A stretch of DNA of 64,000 nucleotides, taken from Mya arenaria (lineage: Eukaryota > Mollusca > Bivalvia > Myida > Myidae). The notes under the pieces are model-generated. The model was not told the DNA's origin. It searched no databases and saw only the letters and a list, made by a program, of their open reading frames with translations. Within the stretch, counting starts at the first letter, position 1. Each line of letters starts with the position of its first letter. A program made the position numbers and the translations under genes. The stretch covers positions 10,700,887 to 10,764,886 of the forward strand of contig NC_069135.1 in the NCBI RefSeq assembly GCF_026914265.1, in the 5' to 3' direction. Positions 1 to 13,690 of this stretch are shown here, piece after piece.

Positions 1-1650
1 TGTTCACCAAAATTATTAATACTCGCTTAACAAGATGGGCTGAGAATTATTATGTGTACGTCGAAGCTCAAGCGGGTTTTAGAGCAAAGATGGGCACTGT
101 TGACAATGTTTTTGTTCTAAACGCATTAATAAATCATTGTTTAAATAATAATGACAAGCTATATTGTTTATTTGTGGATTATTCCAAGGCATTCGATTAT
201 ATTGTTAGGCCAAATATTTGGCAAAAGATATATAGACTAGGTATAAGAGGTAAATTATTTAATATTATAAAGTCAATGTATAATACTGTTTGCTCACGTG
301 TAGTTACTGGGTAAAACAGGTGATGCCTTTGAATGTTTACTCGGTGTCAGGCAAGGTGAAAGTTTGAGTCCATTTTTATTTGCAATGTATCTAAACGATT
401 TAGAGGAAGAGCTTATGACAAAAGGTGCAAATGGCATTGATGTAAATACACTAAAAATATTCCTGTTGATGTACGCAGACGATATTGTTATTTTTGCAAC
501 TACACCAGCAGATATGCAATCAAATTTAGATATTCTGGAGCAATACTGTAAACGCTGGAAATTAATTGTTAATAGAGATAAAACAAAGATAGTTGTGTTT
601 AGAAAAGGCGGTAGACTGCCTAATGATTTGAACTTCCGTTATGAGGGTGGGAATATTGAGATTGTTAACAAATATTGTTATCTGGGTATTGTTTTCACGC
701 CTGGTGGTTCGTTTCAAAATACATGCAAGACATTAGCTGGCCAAGCGCTAAAAGCTATTTTCAAGTTGAAGAGATACTTATTTCATTTCACTAATATTTC
801 CGTAGAACATATCTTAGATCTTTTTGATAAGCTGGTTAAGCCTATCTTATTTTATGGATGTGAGGTTTGGGGATTTACAGATGCATTGTGTGTAGAACGC
901 ATACATACTTTATTTTGCAAATCAATACTGAAAGTTAAGACATCAACGCAAAACGATTTTGTATATAACGAGCTGGGACGCTTAGACTTTGTTCATCTAC
1001 GTTATGTATCTATTCTTAAATACTGGTTTAAAGTGATAGAGTGCTCGGATAGAAAATTTATTAACAATGTGTATAAAATGATGTTAAGAGACATTGATAT
1101 TAGACCAAGAAAAAAGAACTGGGCCGCTAGTGTTAGAGACATGCTGTGTAATTTTGGGTTCAATGAGGTATGGTTAACACAAGGTGTTGGTGATATAAAT
1201 AGAGTCAAAGATAACTTTATTCAAAATCTTAATAGTCGGATAAATGATTCATCTAGAGCAACGTTTTATATATCTCTCGGTAATTTTGAATACCAAGCAT
1301 ACTTGAATATTGTTAATGTAGAAAAATATAGAATTGCTATGTCACGGTTAAGACTTAGTTCTCATCGTTTACTTATAGAAACTGGACGATGGTCAAATGT
1401 ACCAAGAGAAAATAGGATCTGTAATTTATGCCAAGTACTTGAAGATGAATACCATTTTTTGATGGAATGTAATCTTTATAATACTATTAAAGATAAATAT
1501 ATAAAACGATATTATAGACTTAGGCCTAGTATGTATAAGACTGTACAACTTTTGCAGTCCGAAAACGTTAATACTGTAAGAAACTTATCAGCATACATAT
1601 ATCATGCTTTTGAATTAAGAAAATTAAGAATGAGTGTAAACACGACTTAG
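1..1650 (+). pseudogene. Decayed non-LTR retrotransposon (LINE) reverse transcriptase, 5'-truncated by window edge
   Basis: This is the C-terminal half of a LINE ORF2 protein. The N-terminal piece (about 54-314) has the finger/palm stretch QAGFRAK...LFVDYSKAFD, which holds the first catalytic Asp region. After a one-base frameshift near 310 the frame resumes with GVRQGESLSPFLFAMYLNDLEEEL and then the catalytic YADDIVIF box (about 472-495). The thumb follows, and then a long C-terminal region with a Cys/His cluster (CNLCQ...DEYHFLMEC, about 1420-1470) typical of LINE proteins common in molluscs. The frameshift plus an in-frame stop mean it cannot make a full protein. The family is clear; I do not assign the clade. 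The body 364-1650 is a long clean frame, so the copy is fairly young. Confidence 0.9.
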
Positions 1651-3460
1651 TGTACGGTTACATTGTATTTGAATAACGGTACTCTTTATGCTAGACGTAG
1701 AATGTATATATGAAATACAACAGATTAATAAATTATTCGAAATTTGTTGACACACATTAACCGGTATCGATGACAACCATACATATTTGTACGTACAAGC
1801 CTGATTTTTGTATTCCATAGCCTATCTTTCTGTTAAAAACTTAGTCCAAACTAGCAAAACATTATTGAAGTATCATCGATCTATCTATCTATATATATAT
1901 CTATCTATCTAGCATAACATAAAAAGTATTTTAAAAAACATGTTTCATGCAATCAGTATGCATTTTTTTTTTGAGCTTATGACAGCTGACCCTCACGCTA
2001 TACAGCCACGTAACAGAATATGTTTACCCAAAGGTTTTATTTGACGTTCAAATAGTAAATCTTATCGTCTTAATTAAAAAAAACCTATAGCCCCTTTTTT
2101 GCTTGATCAATAACACGCTTTTGACTGATAAAGTATTTCATGTTATGTAATCGTAGTCAATCAAACTCTAAGGGCTTTTCAGTCAAAAAGTGAAAAGAGT
2201 AACTTCTAGTAAGAATGATATACTGTGTTAAACAATATACAGGGGATCACACCTCAGGATTACAATATTTGACAACAGATGTTGTTATAAGATTGTATGC
2301 TGTCTAGCAAACTGGAAATATCGTTTTGAAAGCATTAATAATTACGAATAAAATTTTACGAAACTTGCCGCAAAACATATAACAGGATAAAGCCCTATGT
2401 GTGACATTTCGAAAATAAATAGGACACTGCGGAAAAATATGCTTCATCATTCATTCGCAAATTGCCAGTAAATATACTTATCTATACAAATGTGTATGAT
2501 GCGCACTACCTGAAGTTGCGGCTCCTGACGGGTTTGCGACCACACCATAGATCAGGGCCAAAATCTGTCCCATCTTCGCAATATTGGACATCACTGTATA
2601 TAACTCATGTCGCCTGTAATTACATTTTTTCCACGAATATGGCTTTTTTTCTAGAGGTGGAGTGAAGCTAACAATATGTAATAGGTAAATTTACAAGGAA
2701 GGTAAAGCGCCTGTAGTTTCTTATTCTGGAATGAACTGGCCTTTTATATGTACTTTCGGTTTGAAACAGGGAATTAGGGCTTTAATAATGATATATAAAG
2801 AGAAATTACCCAACGAGAATGCGTATTATTTATACATGTTGTAAAACAAAATGCCGACTTTGAAAATTCAATCATGTGATTTAAAAGAAAACAACAAAAT
2901 ACGTGTTTTTCATACCGAAAGGCGATGGAAAGTCCAAAGGAAACAGCCTGGCAGGTTTCGCTTAGATCATAAAAAGTACATAGGAAATTCCCATTGATCT
3001 ATTTTTGGATACTGGTTCTCGTTTCGATTTCATTTGACTGAGACCGGGATACAGACGGGTATTACCTTTCAAATTTACCATTACGAAATATTACGATTCA
3101 TCGAATCTGGGACCAAAAACAATCCTACTCCTAGATCTTATACATAAAATTAAGAATTACGACTTTGTTATGCAATGTAATGCTATGCGCTCATCTTCAG
3201 AAATACTATATGGTTGCATATTACTGTCATAATATATTAACACTAAAAATGAAGGAACATTGAATAATTTGAGTGTATTTTTTGCACGTTATGCCTCATG
3301 GGTCTACGACCTTCTGGTTTATCATAAATAAGACTTGAAACTTAAATAAAATTTATAAACTGTTAACATTCGCAAACTGTTTCGTGATAAGCATTTAATT
3401 TTCGCGATAATAATCTATCTATATCTAGCAAGATAACATTTGAGAAACATTTTCGGCAAG
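1651..3460. other. Intergenic AT-rich sequence, no gene seen
   Basis: No conserved protein or RNA gene was recognised. A short ATCT/AT microsatellite sits at about 1877-1911. Short open frames here look like chance. Confidence 0.5.
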
Positions 3461-3468
3461 ATAAATAA

Positions 3469-4082
3469 CATTTATGTTTTATTATTTCCGGAGAAATGGA
3501 CAACCAGGTTACACTTTGTGTGGAAATAATAATAACACATGTTTGAATTGAAATAAGGGCATTTATTCTAGAATGCCGTATTTTACGTTATTTTTCCATA
3601 ACTGGACAGCTAATAAACCGCCCATGAAAACAATGTAAGAACAAATATAAAAAGAAAAGGAATAAGAAGTTATATAATCAAAAATTGAGGTGAGCCAATA
3701 TAGGAGAGGAGCAGAGGAGGAGGTGGTTTTCCAAATAAAATAGCGTGGTTCTCTTTTGTATCTCAACGAACCGTAATGGAGTAAGAGTGCCTTGATTGGC
3801 TTATATTAAACACGTCGTCGTTTAAAGTTTTGGTCACGTGATGTAAGGCGCTAAGACAATTGGCTCTGACGTCACTGATCTAAATATGCATCTAAATAAT
3901 AGCAAACAAAGACATAAATACTTTAAATACTTTTATATGTTTATAAAATTCATTTATGTTCTATCATTTCCGGAGTAATGGACAACCTGGTTACACTTTG
4001 TATGTAAATGATAACAACACATGTTTGAATTGAAATAAGGGCATTTATTCTAGAATGCCGTATTTTAAGTTACATTTCCATA
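3469..4082. repeat. Direct duplication of a ~125-bp segment (3469-3594 and 3951-4082)
   Basis: The two segments share long stretches, for example ATGGACAACC(A/T)GGTTACACT and GGGCATTTATTCTAGAATGC, in the same orientation with about 360 bp between them. They differ by scattered substitutions. No coding content was seen in either copy or between them. Confidence 0.75.
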
Positions 4083-4710
4083 TCTAGGCAGCTAAATATC
4101 TGCCACAAGGTACGACCGCCAGAAACGTGTATGTACAAAGCCGGAACATTAAGTAAAAGCGATAGACAAATGAAGTGAAAGAATCAGACATAGTGAACTG
4201 TAATAAACTGTGAACAAATTGGTGTCTAAAAATAAACAAAAAAATAATTGAACGAATTTCAAAAAATAACAAAATAATTTCTTTACTAGATAAAAACTGA
4301 GCAGAACAGACATTTTATTCAGACTTGTACAATGTACATCATCTGAACAAATAACTTATTGGACTATTTTGTGTTTTGTTTTCAGGCTACTCCCATAATT
4401 GACTGAGATCTGAATTACGCATTCTACAAGTTTCACTGATTCATAATACATTTGTAGGCGCAAATAGATATTGACATGTGCACCTTGACTAACGTAGAGC
4501 GAATCTCTTTCATTTTGTGGACTTTTGAGGCAGGGCCCCAACTTGCAAATACGTATTTTTTTTATAAAAATAAGCATTTGTATATAAAAGTGCGTTGGCA
4601 AAAACAAAAACATATCTTTGCGTAAAGCAAAAGCTAAACATTGTTATTGCCATGTTTGTGTTAATCAGCCCGATACAAACAGATTCTGCCCAAATATGAA
4701 CTTTTAATTT

Positions 4711-5305
4711 AAGGAATGAATTGCGGGGTTGATGTCATTATCGGGGTATGAACGCAATTGGGTTGGTGTATATGTGTGGAGTCCGAAGGACTCCACCCGT
4801 ACTTTGACCAACCCAATTGCGTTCATATCCCCGATAATGACACCAACCCCGTAATTCATTCCTTATATTTACACCAATAGTTCATTAATCATTCAAGAAT
4901 TGTTAAAAAACTACTTCATTTCATTTAAGAAAGCCTTTCAGTAATCCGTTCTTACCCATTCTGTAAATAGAACGACCCGACTATAACCGGAAACATTTTT
5001 TTTCAAATGACGTCACAATAACGCGGGAAAAGATCAACCATTTGAAATCACTTTAAAACGTAAAAATTGAAACACTTCTGGCACCAATAAATTTAAAATA
5101 TAATAAACTAACACTTTCTAAAATGTTGATTTATATTTTACGGGACCTGCTGACACAATACAACCAATAACAAGATCAATAGCTTTCATTTATATTGATA
5201 TGAAATGAATTACGATCCGAACATATTCGAAGATGTTGCGTTCATCGATTGATTAACGCAATTGCCGCAAGGCAGTTCATTTAAGGAATGGAAGTTGAGG
5301 TGTAA
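4711..5305. repeat. Foldback repeat unit, copy 1 (hairpin 4711-4864 plus tail)
   Basis: The unit opens with a near-perfect inverted repeat. The left arm starts AAGGAATGAATTGCGGGGTT and its complement ends at 4864 (...AATTCATTCCTT), giving arms of about 60 bp around a short centre rich in GGAGTCC/GGACTCC. A tail of about 440 bp follows and ends near GTTGAGGTGTAAATAT. It repeats as copy 2 immediately downstream. It looks like a foldback or MITE-type element; no protein was seen. Confidence 0.75.
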
Positions 5306-5311
5306 ATATAT

Positions 5312-5836
5312 AGGAATGAATTGCGAGGTTAATGTCATTATCGGGGTATGAAAGCAGTTGGGTTGGTCCAAGTGTGTGAGTCCGAACGCGTACCAGCCCA
5401 ATTGCGTTTATATACCAGATAATGACATCAACCCCGCAATTCATTCCTTATATTTTCACCAATATTCATTATTTCATTCAAGAATTGTTAATTTTTTTTA
5501 CTTAATTTCATTTCAGAAAACCTTTCAGTAATTCTTTCTTACCCATTCTGTAAATAGAACGACCCGACTGTAATCGGAAACATTTTTTCAAATGACGTCA
5601 CAATAACGCGGGAAAAGATCAACCACTTGAAATCACTTTAAAATGTAAAAATGAAACACTTATGGCAACAATACATTTAAATATATGAATTAACATTTTG
5701 TAAAATGTTGATTTATATATTTACGGGACCTGCTGACACAATACAAACAATAACAAGATCAACAGATTCCATGTATATCGTTATGCGATGAATTGCGATC
5801 CGAAGATGAACGAAAGTTGAGGTGTAAATATTGCTT
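5312..5836. repeat. Foldback repeat unit, copy 2 (hairpin 5312-5449 plus tail)
   Basis: This is a tandem direct copy of the preceding unit. It has the same terminal inverted repeat (AGGAATGAATTGCGAGGTT at the left, complement ending at 5449), a smaller and more diverged centre, and the same tail through GTTGAGGTGTAAATAT. Shared tail landmarks include the strings AATAGAACGACCCGACT and AATGACGTCACAATAACGCG. Confidence 0.75.
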
Positions 5837-6099
5837 TATAAACAAAAGTTACGAACATTTTTCATTTAATTAGTGGTAATGTCATCCCCCAAATACACAA
5901 TTCGATTGATTATTTTTAGAAAACGTTTATGTAAGAAGCAAAAAATATTTGATTACAACGATTGGAATATTTATAACAGTATTTATTCATGTAGATTTTT
6001 TAAAATGGTGTAGATTCACAATGACTTCACCATTGAACCACTAGCATCGTGGAAAGAAAATAATGACACAAATATTTCAGTGTATTATCTGCCAAAATA

Positions 6100-7530
6100 C
6101 TTCAATGAAAATTTATATAATATGGCTGACGAAGGCACATTAAACACATATGTTGAAATTAGATAGGATAGTTGTGTCAAAGGCTAAAGGTAATAACACA
6201 AACTACAGAACTGTTTCTAAAGAATGAACCCGTGTATCACAGAACCGGTTATAAAAAAGGTTCTAAGTGACATAAAATAAATAAGAAGATAGAAACGTTT
6301 CGCTTTCACACCTCGATATACACAAACAAAATACAAAATATATTATGTAGAGACCTTGTGCTTGTTACAACAATAGAAAAAGTATTGTCAATTCATACGA
6401 AAGCACATTAGATAAAGGATGATAAATTTCTGACAAAAGAAGGCATGGCGCGTCTCATACTAATATGATAGCGAATGGCTACCGTAACCTTTAAACATAC
6501 ATAAATTCATGAACAATAGAATTTCAAAAAGTGAAACTGAACAATGCGGAAATGCACTCGATGAGGTATTTGAAAAATCAGATATTACGGAACCATTTTT
6601 AAATACAAAGTTCATATATAAGAGTGTTGCACTACAAGACAGGTTTAGAGAAATTTAAAAAGAGAAAGATGCCATAAACAAATACACGAATAGGTCAAGC
6701 AAGCTTCTTAATCCCCTGAAAAAAACACAATCCAATCTATTCAAATTATATCGCCAAATGGATGAAAGCACAAAGTTTGTCATCGTTGATATTCCTGGGT
6801 GAAATGTGTTCCCTAAGGTCATCTTTGACAGAAGAACTGTCTGAATCAAAGTAAGAATGCAAATATGCCTGCCTGCTGTTAGACCATTCTACTTTTTAAG
6901 TATTGACCCGTTAAACATAAATATTAAATTTAAACGTATCTGAAACCATTACTTGGTTATTACTAAATTTGAACGTGTATTAATAAAAGTTTAGTCGGTC
7001 AGGTGCGTAGTAATTGCTCAACAATTTAACGAATATTAAATGTTGACCTTCTTCGGCAGAAATGACGTCAGTTGTTTTCTTGCTCCGGTTCGCGCCCGAC
7101 TGAGTATTGTTTTAATAAAGCATGGCTCTATAACAGTTTCGGTTATCTTAGAATTCTCAAGAAAAAACAATTATGATCTGTTCTAATTAATTTTGTTTCA
7201 GAGATAATCAACACGCTTCCAGCCCGCTATAATAGTTTGGTGGTCCGACTTGGTGGTCTCCATGCTACAGAGAACTTTCTAGGAGCTGTTGTGTATTTTA
7301 TGAAGGGTAGAGAGATTGAAAATATTCTAGTGCAGAGAGATTTGGCGATTGGCAAGGCCATTTGAATGAGCCTCGGAAGATGCTACCATATAATTATGGT
7401 ATCTGCCGGACACACGAATTACGCTTCATGTGTCCCTCTTAACCTGACAGACATGACCAAGTTACCACAAACTTATCCAGAAGTCCGTGATGCCATATGA
7501 CATCAGATTAATGATTTGACAATTTACTAA
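6100..7530 (+). pseudogene. Decayed coding remnant of unknown family
   Basis: Several plus-strand stretches read like diverged protein broken by stops and frameshifts: MADEGTLNTYVEIR near 6123, then near 7200-7360 LPARYNSLVVRLGGLHATENF followed by a hydrophobic stretch, and near 7400-7500 MVSAGHTNYASCVPLNLTDM. I have seen similar GxxHxxxNF...HxNYAR-type blocks in multicopy uncharacterised proteins of invertebrate genomes, so it may derive from a mobile element. That family link is from memory and weak. No intact frame longer than about 70 codons remains. Confidence 0.3.
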
Positions 7531-8760
7531 AACGTTAAAAGCTCAAAATGATGGCATGTATCGCAGTTGACATTATTTATGCAAGTTTTGACCATATAGA
7601 TGCATACCATGCAATAACTGCATTATTGCAAATACACGCGTTTTTCTTACAGCACTGATATTATAAATATGACGCTTGCATACAAACTATTTTAAACTTT
7701 ACTGTTTCATATATATAATTTTTTATATAGAATTTTAAATCGATAATATCGAAAAATACTGCCATTCCATTATACATATAGGGTAAAACCACGGGAACAC
7801 CTGTTTTACACTAAAACGCGACGCTTCAAGACACATCTGAGGGTGTTAAGGTAGGTTTGGGGCGTCCATTAGGGTAAGGAGTTTATTTGCTTATTTTATT
7901 CTCTTGAAGAAAAAAAAGACATACAAATAAACGTTTTATGGGGCATTTTAAAGCAGGGGAATAACACATCAAGAAGAAAGTCCGTCCGTCCATCCGTCAC
8001 AGTCCGTCTCACGTACACCCCTTTCCGGAGAATAACTTAAAAATGCCAGATGGGATTTCAATGGGACTTGAATCATAGACAGAGGGCAACGTGCGCATGT
8101 GCAATGCGTTAGATATCCTACATTCAGCCATTGATCTCCCCTTCCTGTTATAGTATGTATTAAGAAGGAAGTTGCTTGTTGCTTGTCCGGAATAAAACTA
8201 CAAAAGTAATGAAGGGATTTCGATGAAACTTAAAACATACGAGATACATATCAATTAGAGTAAGTGCAGTGCACAACATATTTTCTGAATTATCTCCCAT
8301 TTACCACATTTTGTTCTGGAGCAGAACTCCAGAAATCTTTGAGGTATTGACTTCAAACGCCATTTACAAGTATTGAGGATGGCAGTGAAAAGAGACCTAC
8401 AAATATTCCATAGTATTTAAGAGTTATTGCCCTTGAGATTTTAACATTTAATTTCGTATACAGATAGATCTTACTGAGGAGAAGCATAGAAACTATGAAG
8501 CTGTAAAAAAACATAAAAATACTGGAATTGTATAATTTAATAAATTGCTTTGTTAACTACGTGTATGGCTCTCTAACATTAGAAATTTGGAGTTACCATC
8601 CTAAACACGAGCTTAAATTGCATCATCGTAAATATGCTGTTTCATTAAAGCAACCACTTGCTGTGTGGCTGTTAGTTCAAGATGAACAAGACGTTGTGGT
8701 TTTATAAAAAAGTAAATCCAGGAAAATGGTACATGTATATGTATAATATATATGTATGAA
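7531..8760. other. Intergenic, no gene seen; possible old interspersed repeat near 7980-8420
   Basis: The segment 7980-8420 has the CCGTCCGTCCATCCGTCAC start and repeated TTTC(A/G)ATG(A/G)(G/A)ACTT phrases seen in dispersed mollusc-like repeats. Nothing else was recognised. Confidence 0.35.
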
Positions 8761-8764
8761 AAAC

Positions 8765-10390
8765 CGTCACGTACACTACCGGCTTAATGACACATGTATC
8801 AAAACTTGAACACACACTATACTGGCTTAAATGGCACAGTACCAAAAGCTAAACACACATACTACCGGCTTTAAACGCACACGTACCAAAAGATCAACAC
8901 GCATACTACAGGCTTAAAACGCACATGTACCAAAATATCAACACGCATACTACCGGCTTAAAGCGCACACGTACCAAAAGCTCAACACGCATACTACCGG
9001 CTTTAAACGCACACGTACCAAAAGATCAACACGCATACAACCGGCTTAAAACGCACATGTACCAAAAGATCAACACGCATACTACCGGCTTAAAGCGCAC
9101 ACGTACCAAAAGCTCAACACGGATACTACCGGCTTAAAACGCGCACGTACCAAAAGCTCAACACGCATACTACCGGCTTAAAACGCGCATGTATCAAAAG
9201 CAAAACACGCATACTACCGGCTTAAAGCGCACACGTACCAAAAGCTCAACACGCATACTACCGGCTTAAAACGCGCATGTATCAAAAGCAAAACACGCAT
9301 ACTTCCGGCTTAAAACGCACACGTACCAAAAGCTCAACACGCATACTACCGGCTTAAAACTCGCAGGTACCAAAAGCAAAACACACATACTACCGGCTTA
9401 AAACGCGCACGTATCAAAAGATCAACACGCATACTACCGGCTTAAAGCGCACAGGTACCAAAAGCTCAACACACATACTACCGGCTTAAAACGCGCATGT
9501 ATCAAAAGCAAAACACGCATACTACCGGCTTAAAACGCACACGTACCAAAAGATCAACACGCATACTACCGGCTTAAAGCGCACAGGTACCAAAAGCTCA
9601 ACACGCATACTACCGGCTTAAAACGCGCATGTATCAAAAGCAAAACACGCATACTACCGGCTTAAAACGCACACGTACCAAAAGCTCAACACGCATACTA
9701 CCGGCTTAAAGCGCACACGTACCAAAAGCTCAACACGCATACTATCAACTTAAATCGCACATGTATCAAAAGCAAAACACGCATACTACCGGCTTAAAAC
9801 GCACACGTACCAAAAGATCAACACACATACTACCGGCTTAAAGCGCACACGTACCAAAAGCTCAACACGCATACTACCGGCTTAAAACGCGCATGTATCA
9901 AAAGCAAAACACGCATACTACCGGCTTAAAACGCACACGTACCAATAGATCAACACGCATACTACCGGCTTAAAACGCACACGTACCAAAAGCTCAACAC
10001 GCATACTACCGGCTTAAAACGCACATGTATCAAAAGCAAAACACGCATACTTCCGGCTTAAAACGCACACGTACCAAAAGCTCAACACGCATACTACCGA
10101 GTACCGACTTAAAACGCGCATGGACCAAAAGCAAAACACACATACTACCGGCTTAAAACGCGCATGCACCAAAAGCTCAACACGCATACTACCGGCTTAA
10201 AACACGCATGTATCAAAAGCAAAACACGCATACTTCCGGCTTAAAACGCACACGTTCCAAAAGCTCAACACGCATACTACCCGCCTAAAACGCGCATGGA
10301 CCAAAAGCAAAACACACATACTACCGGCTTAAAACGCGCATGCACCAAAAGCAAAACACTAATTTCACCGGATTTAATGGCACGTATCAA
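8765..10390. repeat. Minisatellite, 44-bp unit, about 36 copies
   Basis: The unit contains CATACTACCGGCTTAAAACG and (A/G)TACCAAAAGCTCAACACG, repeating every 44 bp (for example CCGG at 8953 and 8997). Copies fall into recognisable variants (AAAGATCAAC, AAAGCTCAAC, AAAGCAAAAC), and in the middle of the array these recur in threes, giving a 132-bp higher-order period. Edge copies are degenerate. Open frames through it are a by-product of the repeat and are not genes. Confidence 0.95.
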
Positions 10391-11190
10391 AAGCAAACAC
10401 AAAACAAGGCTTTTATGGCACTTGTATTAAACGATAACACGTACTATACTGGCTGTTATAGTACTTGGCACGTGCTATTCCGGCTTTTAATGGCACATGA
10501 TACATAACAGTCTGGCTCTTATGACACATGCATGAAAGGCCAAAAGGACACGAAACCTTACCCAGGACAAAACTCACCTATAACATATAACATACATATC
10601 AATATACCTTGTATCAAAACGTATACGTAAATGTTGGGATGGTCAGCAAAAACAGACGAAATCATTTTAGAACTACGTAGTTCTTATGCGTTTTCTGACT
10701 TGTCTGTCATGTAATGTTCAATCACCTAGGCAATTCTTGTACAAATGTTAGAACCTTAAAGTGAGTATTGATTTTTGGGGAACGAAGAAAAATGCGGCCA
10801 AACTGGTGAATACGGTGTGCAACAAATGCTCGAAGGATAAATATTTTTAAAATCTAATATAACAAATTCACTATCGATAGACGCCGATCAACATGTTTTA
10901 ATCTATTTTCGCTCAAATACGTAACACTACATTGTATCCCATTCACAGACATACATCTGGCACGTCCCGCCTAAGTAAATCATTCATATAGATGGATATA
11001 TATATAGTTGGAACTATTGTACAATGCTGGGAAAAACCCAACTAATATTTGTTTGTAAAACACACACATACATTTAATATGTTTTCAATTTTTCTTCAAA
11101 CTGTCCACTGAAACCACTTTTTACTCCCCCAATAACTAATACTATATCAAATGTGTCTGCATAATTACAACGACACGTTTTTTTTCTTTT
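10391..11190. other. Intergenic, no gene seen
   Basis: Degenerate tail of the minisatellite, then AT-rich unique-looking sequence without recognisable features. Confidence 0.4.
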
Positions 11191-11199
11191 TGGAATTGC

Positions 11200-13690
11200 C
11201 AGTTCATGACAACCCGTTTATTTAAAAAACACACTTATAAAACAAACATTACATACAATATATATAAATATATGAGAAGTGGCACAATATCATTTAACAA
11301 TTAAGGTAAATAGTAAACATTTTGAAGATGCCTTAACATTATATTGTAATTTTATTAACAAAGGCGTTCAAAAAACGTCTAGAAATGCTTTTATTGTTCA
11401 AGTGAGTTTGAAGAACTTTCAAAACATTATATAAATGGTACATAATATTTATCGGTTTGGATCTCCTTTCACAAATAAAGTAGGCCTTATAGATGCAATA
11501 GGCAATCTGGCTTAAAACAATGTTTACAATATTATATACTCTTTTTGGTCAATTTTGTAACCTATTACTATATATCTTAAATTCTTAATTTCTTTCTGTA
11601 TTCCGCATCTTTTAAAAATATCATGTATATTATTCCAGAAAGTTGTCAAAAATGGACATTTAATAAAGAAGTGTTCGTAGTCTTCTACTTCATTACAATA
11701 AATACATAAGGGCAATCCTTCAACTTCCAAGTAAATAAATTTAAATTCGTTGCTACAAGATTATGCAATAACTTTATTTTAAATTGTTTGACTTTATTAT
11801 CCACAATGGACTTATGAACGATATAGTACCAAGAGTTCCAGCAAATATGCTCTTGTAACTGTCAATCCCAATAACCGTAAATGTAAGGCTTTTCATAAAA
11901 TTGCTTTATATAGATTTGATATATTTGCTTATTCGTCATATCTTTAAAAAGTTTATTTTGGATACTTCTGCAATTTTATTTTTGAGGTTATTAAGAATAC
12001 AATTAGCGTCTAAGTTGCCCGAATTCGATAGAATATCCTTTATGTAAAGTATGTTGGAATCAATCCAGTTCTTAAATAGAAGACTTTTTTTATGAGTTTA
12101 TTACCCCATATTATTTCTTTTCCAATATTGAAGTAACCTTTGGGTGTTTTCGTTCGATTAACTGGAAGTTTTTTAAACTGAAATCATATTAATAACAAAT
12201 GCTTATAGAACAAAGTGATTTTGTTTGTTTTAATAGGTATAGATTTAATGGAGTCTAAGCTGATATGAAATATAAGAAAATTCTTTACAAATTGGTCTAA
12301 TATTTCTGATGGTATAATTCTCCAATTTGCATCAACTGTATAAGTCAGATTAATCACCCATTTTAATGTCATTGTTTTAGAATTATATTCAAAATCTGGC
12401 ATCTCTAAACCACCTTCAAGTCTGTTCCCCAAAACTGTTTTACGCTTGATTTTATCTTTTTTTCCACTCCAAAGAAATTCGAAAACCATGGACTTTATAG
12501 TCTTTATAATTGAATCAGGCGTTACTATATTTTGAGCAAGATATACACGTTTTGGAAAAAGTAAAGATTTTATAACAGTTATTTTGCCAAAGACAGTTAG
12601 ATTTCGTTTACTCCCAAGTATTTATCAATTGTTAACACATATCTGCTTTTTCATTCCAGCTTAAATTTATACATTCATGTTTATCATTTCCAAAATATAC
12701 TCCAAGTGATTTAACGTATCTTGACGTAAACTTTATGTTATTCATAATATTACTTATATTACTTTTTGATTTGCCAATCCAAAGGCCTTGGTTTTTTTCC
12801 CTATTTAATTTCATTCCAGAATAATTTCCAACCTGATCGATAATATCAAGAACAATTGGTATTTCATTGTGATTCTTTAAAAAAAAACACAGTTGTGTCA
12901 TCAGCGAGTTGAGTAACTTTGTTACCCTTGCACTTTTATACCTTCATAATGTTCATATTTTCTTAACTGTGTCGATAAGACTTCAGCTACTATAATAAAA
13001 AGCAAAGCAGAAAGGGGAAAACCTTGCCGTACACAAGTCTAAATGAGTTTGTGATCCATCCATTATTTGCAATTTTTGACGATGTTACAATACAGAGTTT
13101 TCACCCAATTAAGATAGGAAGGTTTAAATCCATATTTATTCAAAATTTCGAACAGGAAAGGCCACTCTACTGTATCAAAAGCTTTTTTTAAAATCTGAAA
13201 AAAGAATAGCACCGTCTAAATCAGTTAAATCCGTATAATCAATTATATCATCTATTTGCCTAATGTTAAAACATGTATTTCTATTTTTTTATGTATCCTT
13301 GTTGGTCTTGTCTTAAGATGCTTGGTAAAACAGATTAAAGTCGTTTTCCTAATGCCTTTGCCCCTAACTTATAATCAATATTTAAAGAGAGAAATAGGTC
13401 GCCAGTTTTCAAGATTTTCTGGGTCTCCTTTTTATATAATAGTGAAAATACACTTTGTTTTTGAGGAAAAGATAATTCACCTTTTTCAAAACTCTCATTC
13501 AAAGCTGAAATAACTAGGTCTCCAAAGAAATGCCAAAACGTTTGATAAAACTCTACCGTAAGACCATCGAGTCCAGGACTTCAGTTAAGTTTCATATCAT
13601 GAAGTGCTCTTGTAGCTTTACAAGGAAACGTTCTGTTCTGCTGTCATTTGTGGGCGGGTTCTCCCTCAGACATCTGTTGACACTCACAAC
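11200..13690 (-). pseudogene. Decayed L1/Tx1-like LINE reverse transcriptase (minus strand)
   Basis: Read on the minus strand, blocks appear in the order of an L1-type ORF2. SPGLDGLTVEFYQTFW lies near 13560. GDPENLENWRPISLLNIDYKLGAKA follows near 13370. RQIDDIIDY...ILFSDFKKAFDTVEW lies near 13180-13260. GVRQGFPLS lies near 13020. A YADD-equivalent region, now broken, runs into TQLCFFLKNHNEIPIVL (12632-12901). VFEFLWSGKKDKIKRK...GGLEMPDF lies at 12184-12489. A C-terminal zinc-knuckle-like CIYCNEVEDYEHFFIKCPF lies at 11524-11730. Multiple frameshifts and stops show it is dead. The 3' end is placed only approximately. Confidence 0.85.

Noticed and set aside
8765-10390. CRISPR-like regular repeat array
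   Set aside because: Continuous 44-bp tandem repeats without unique spacers, in an intron-containing animal-type genome; a minisatellite.
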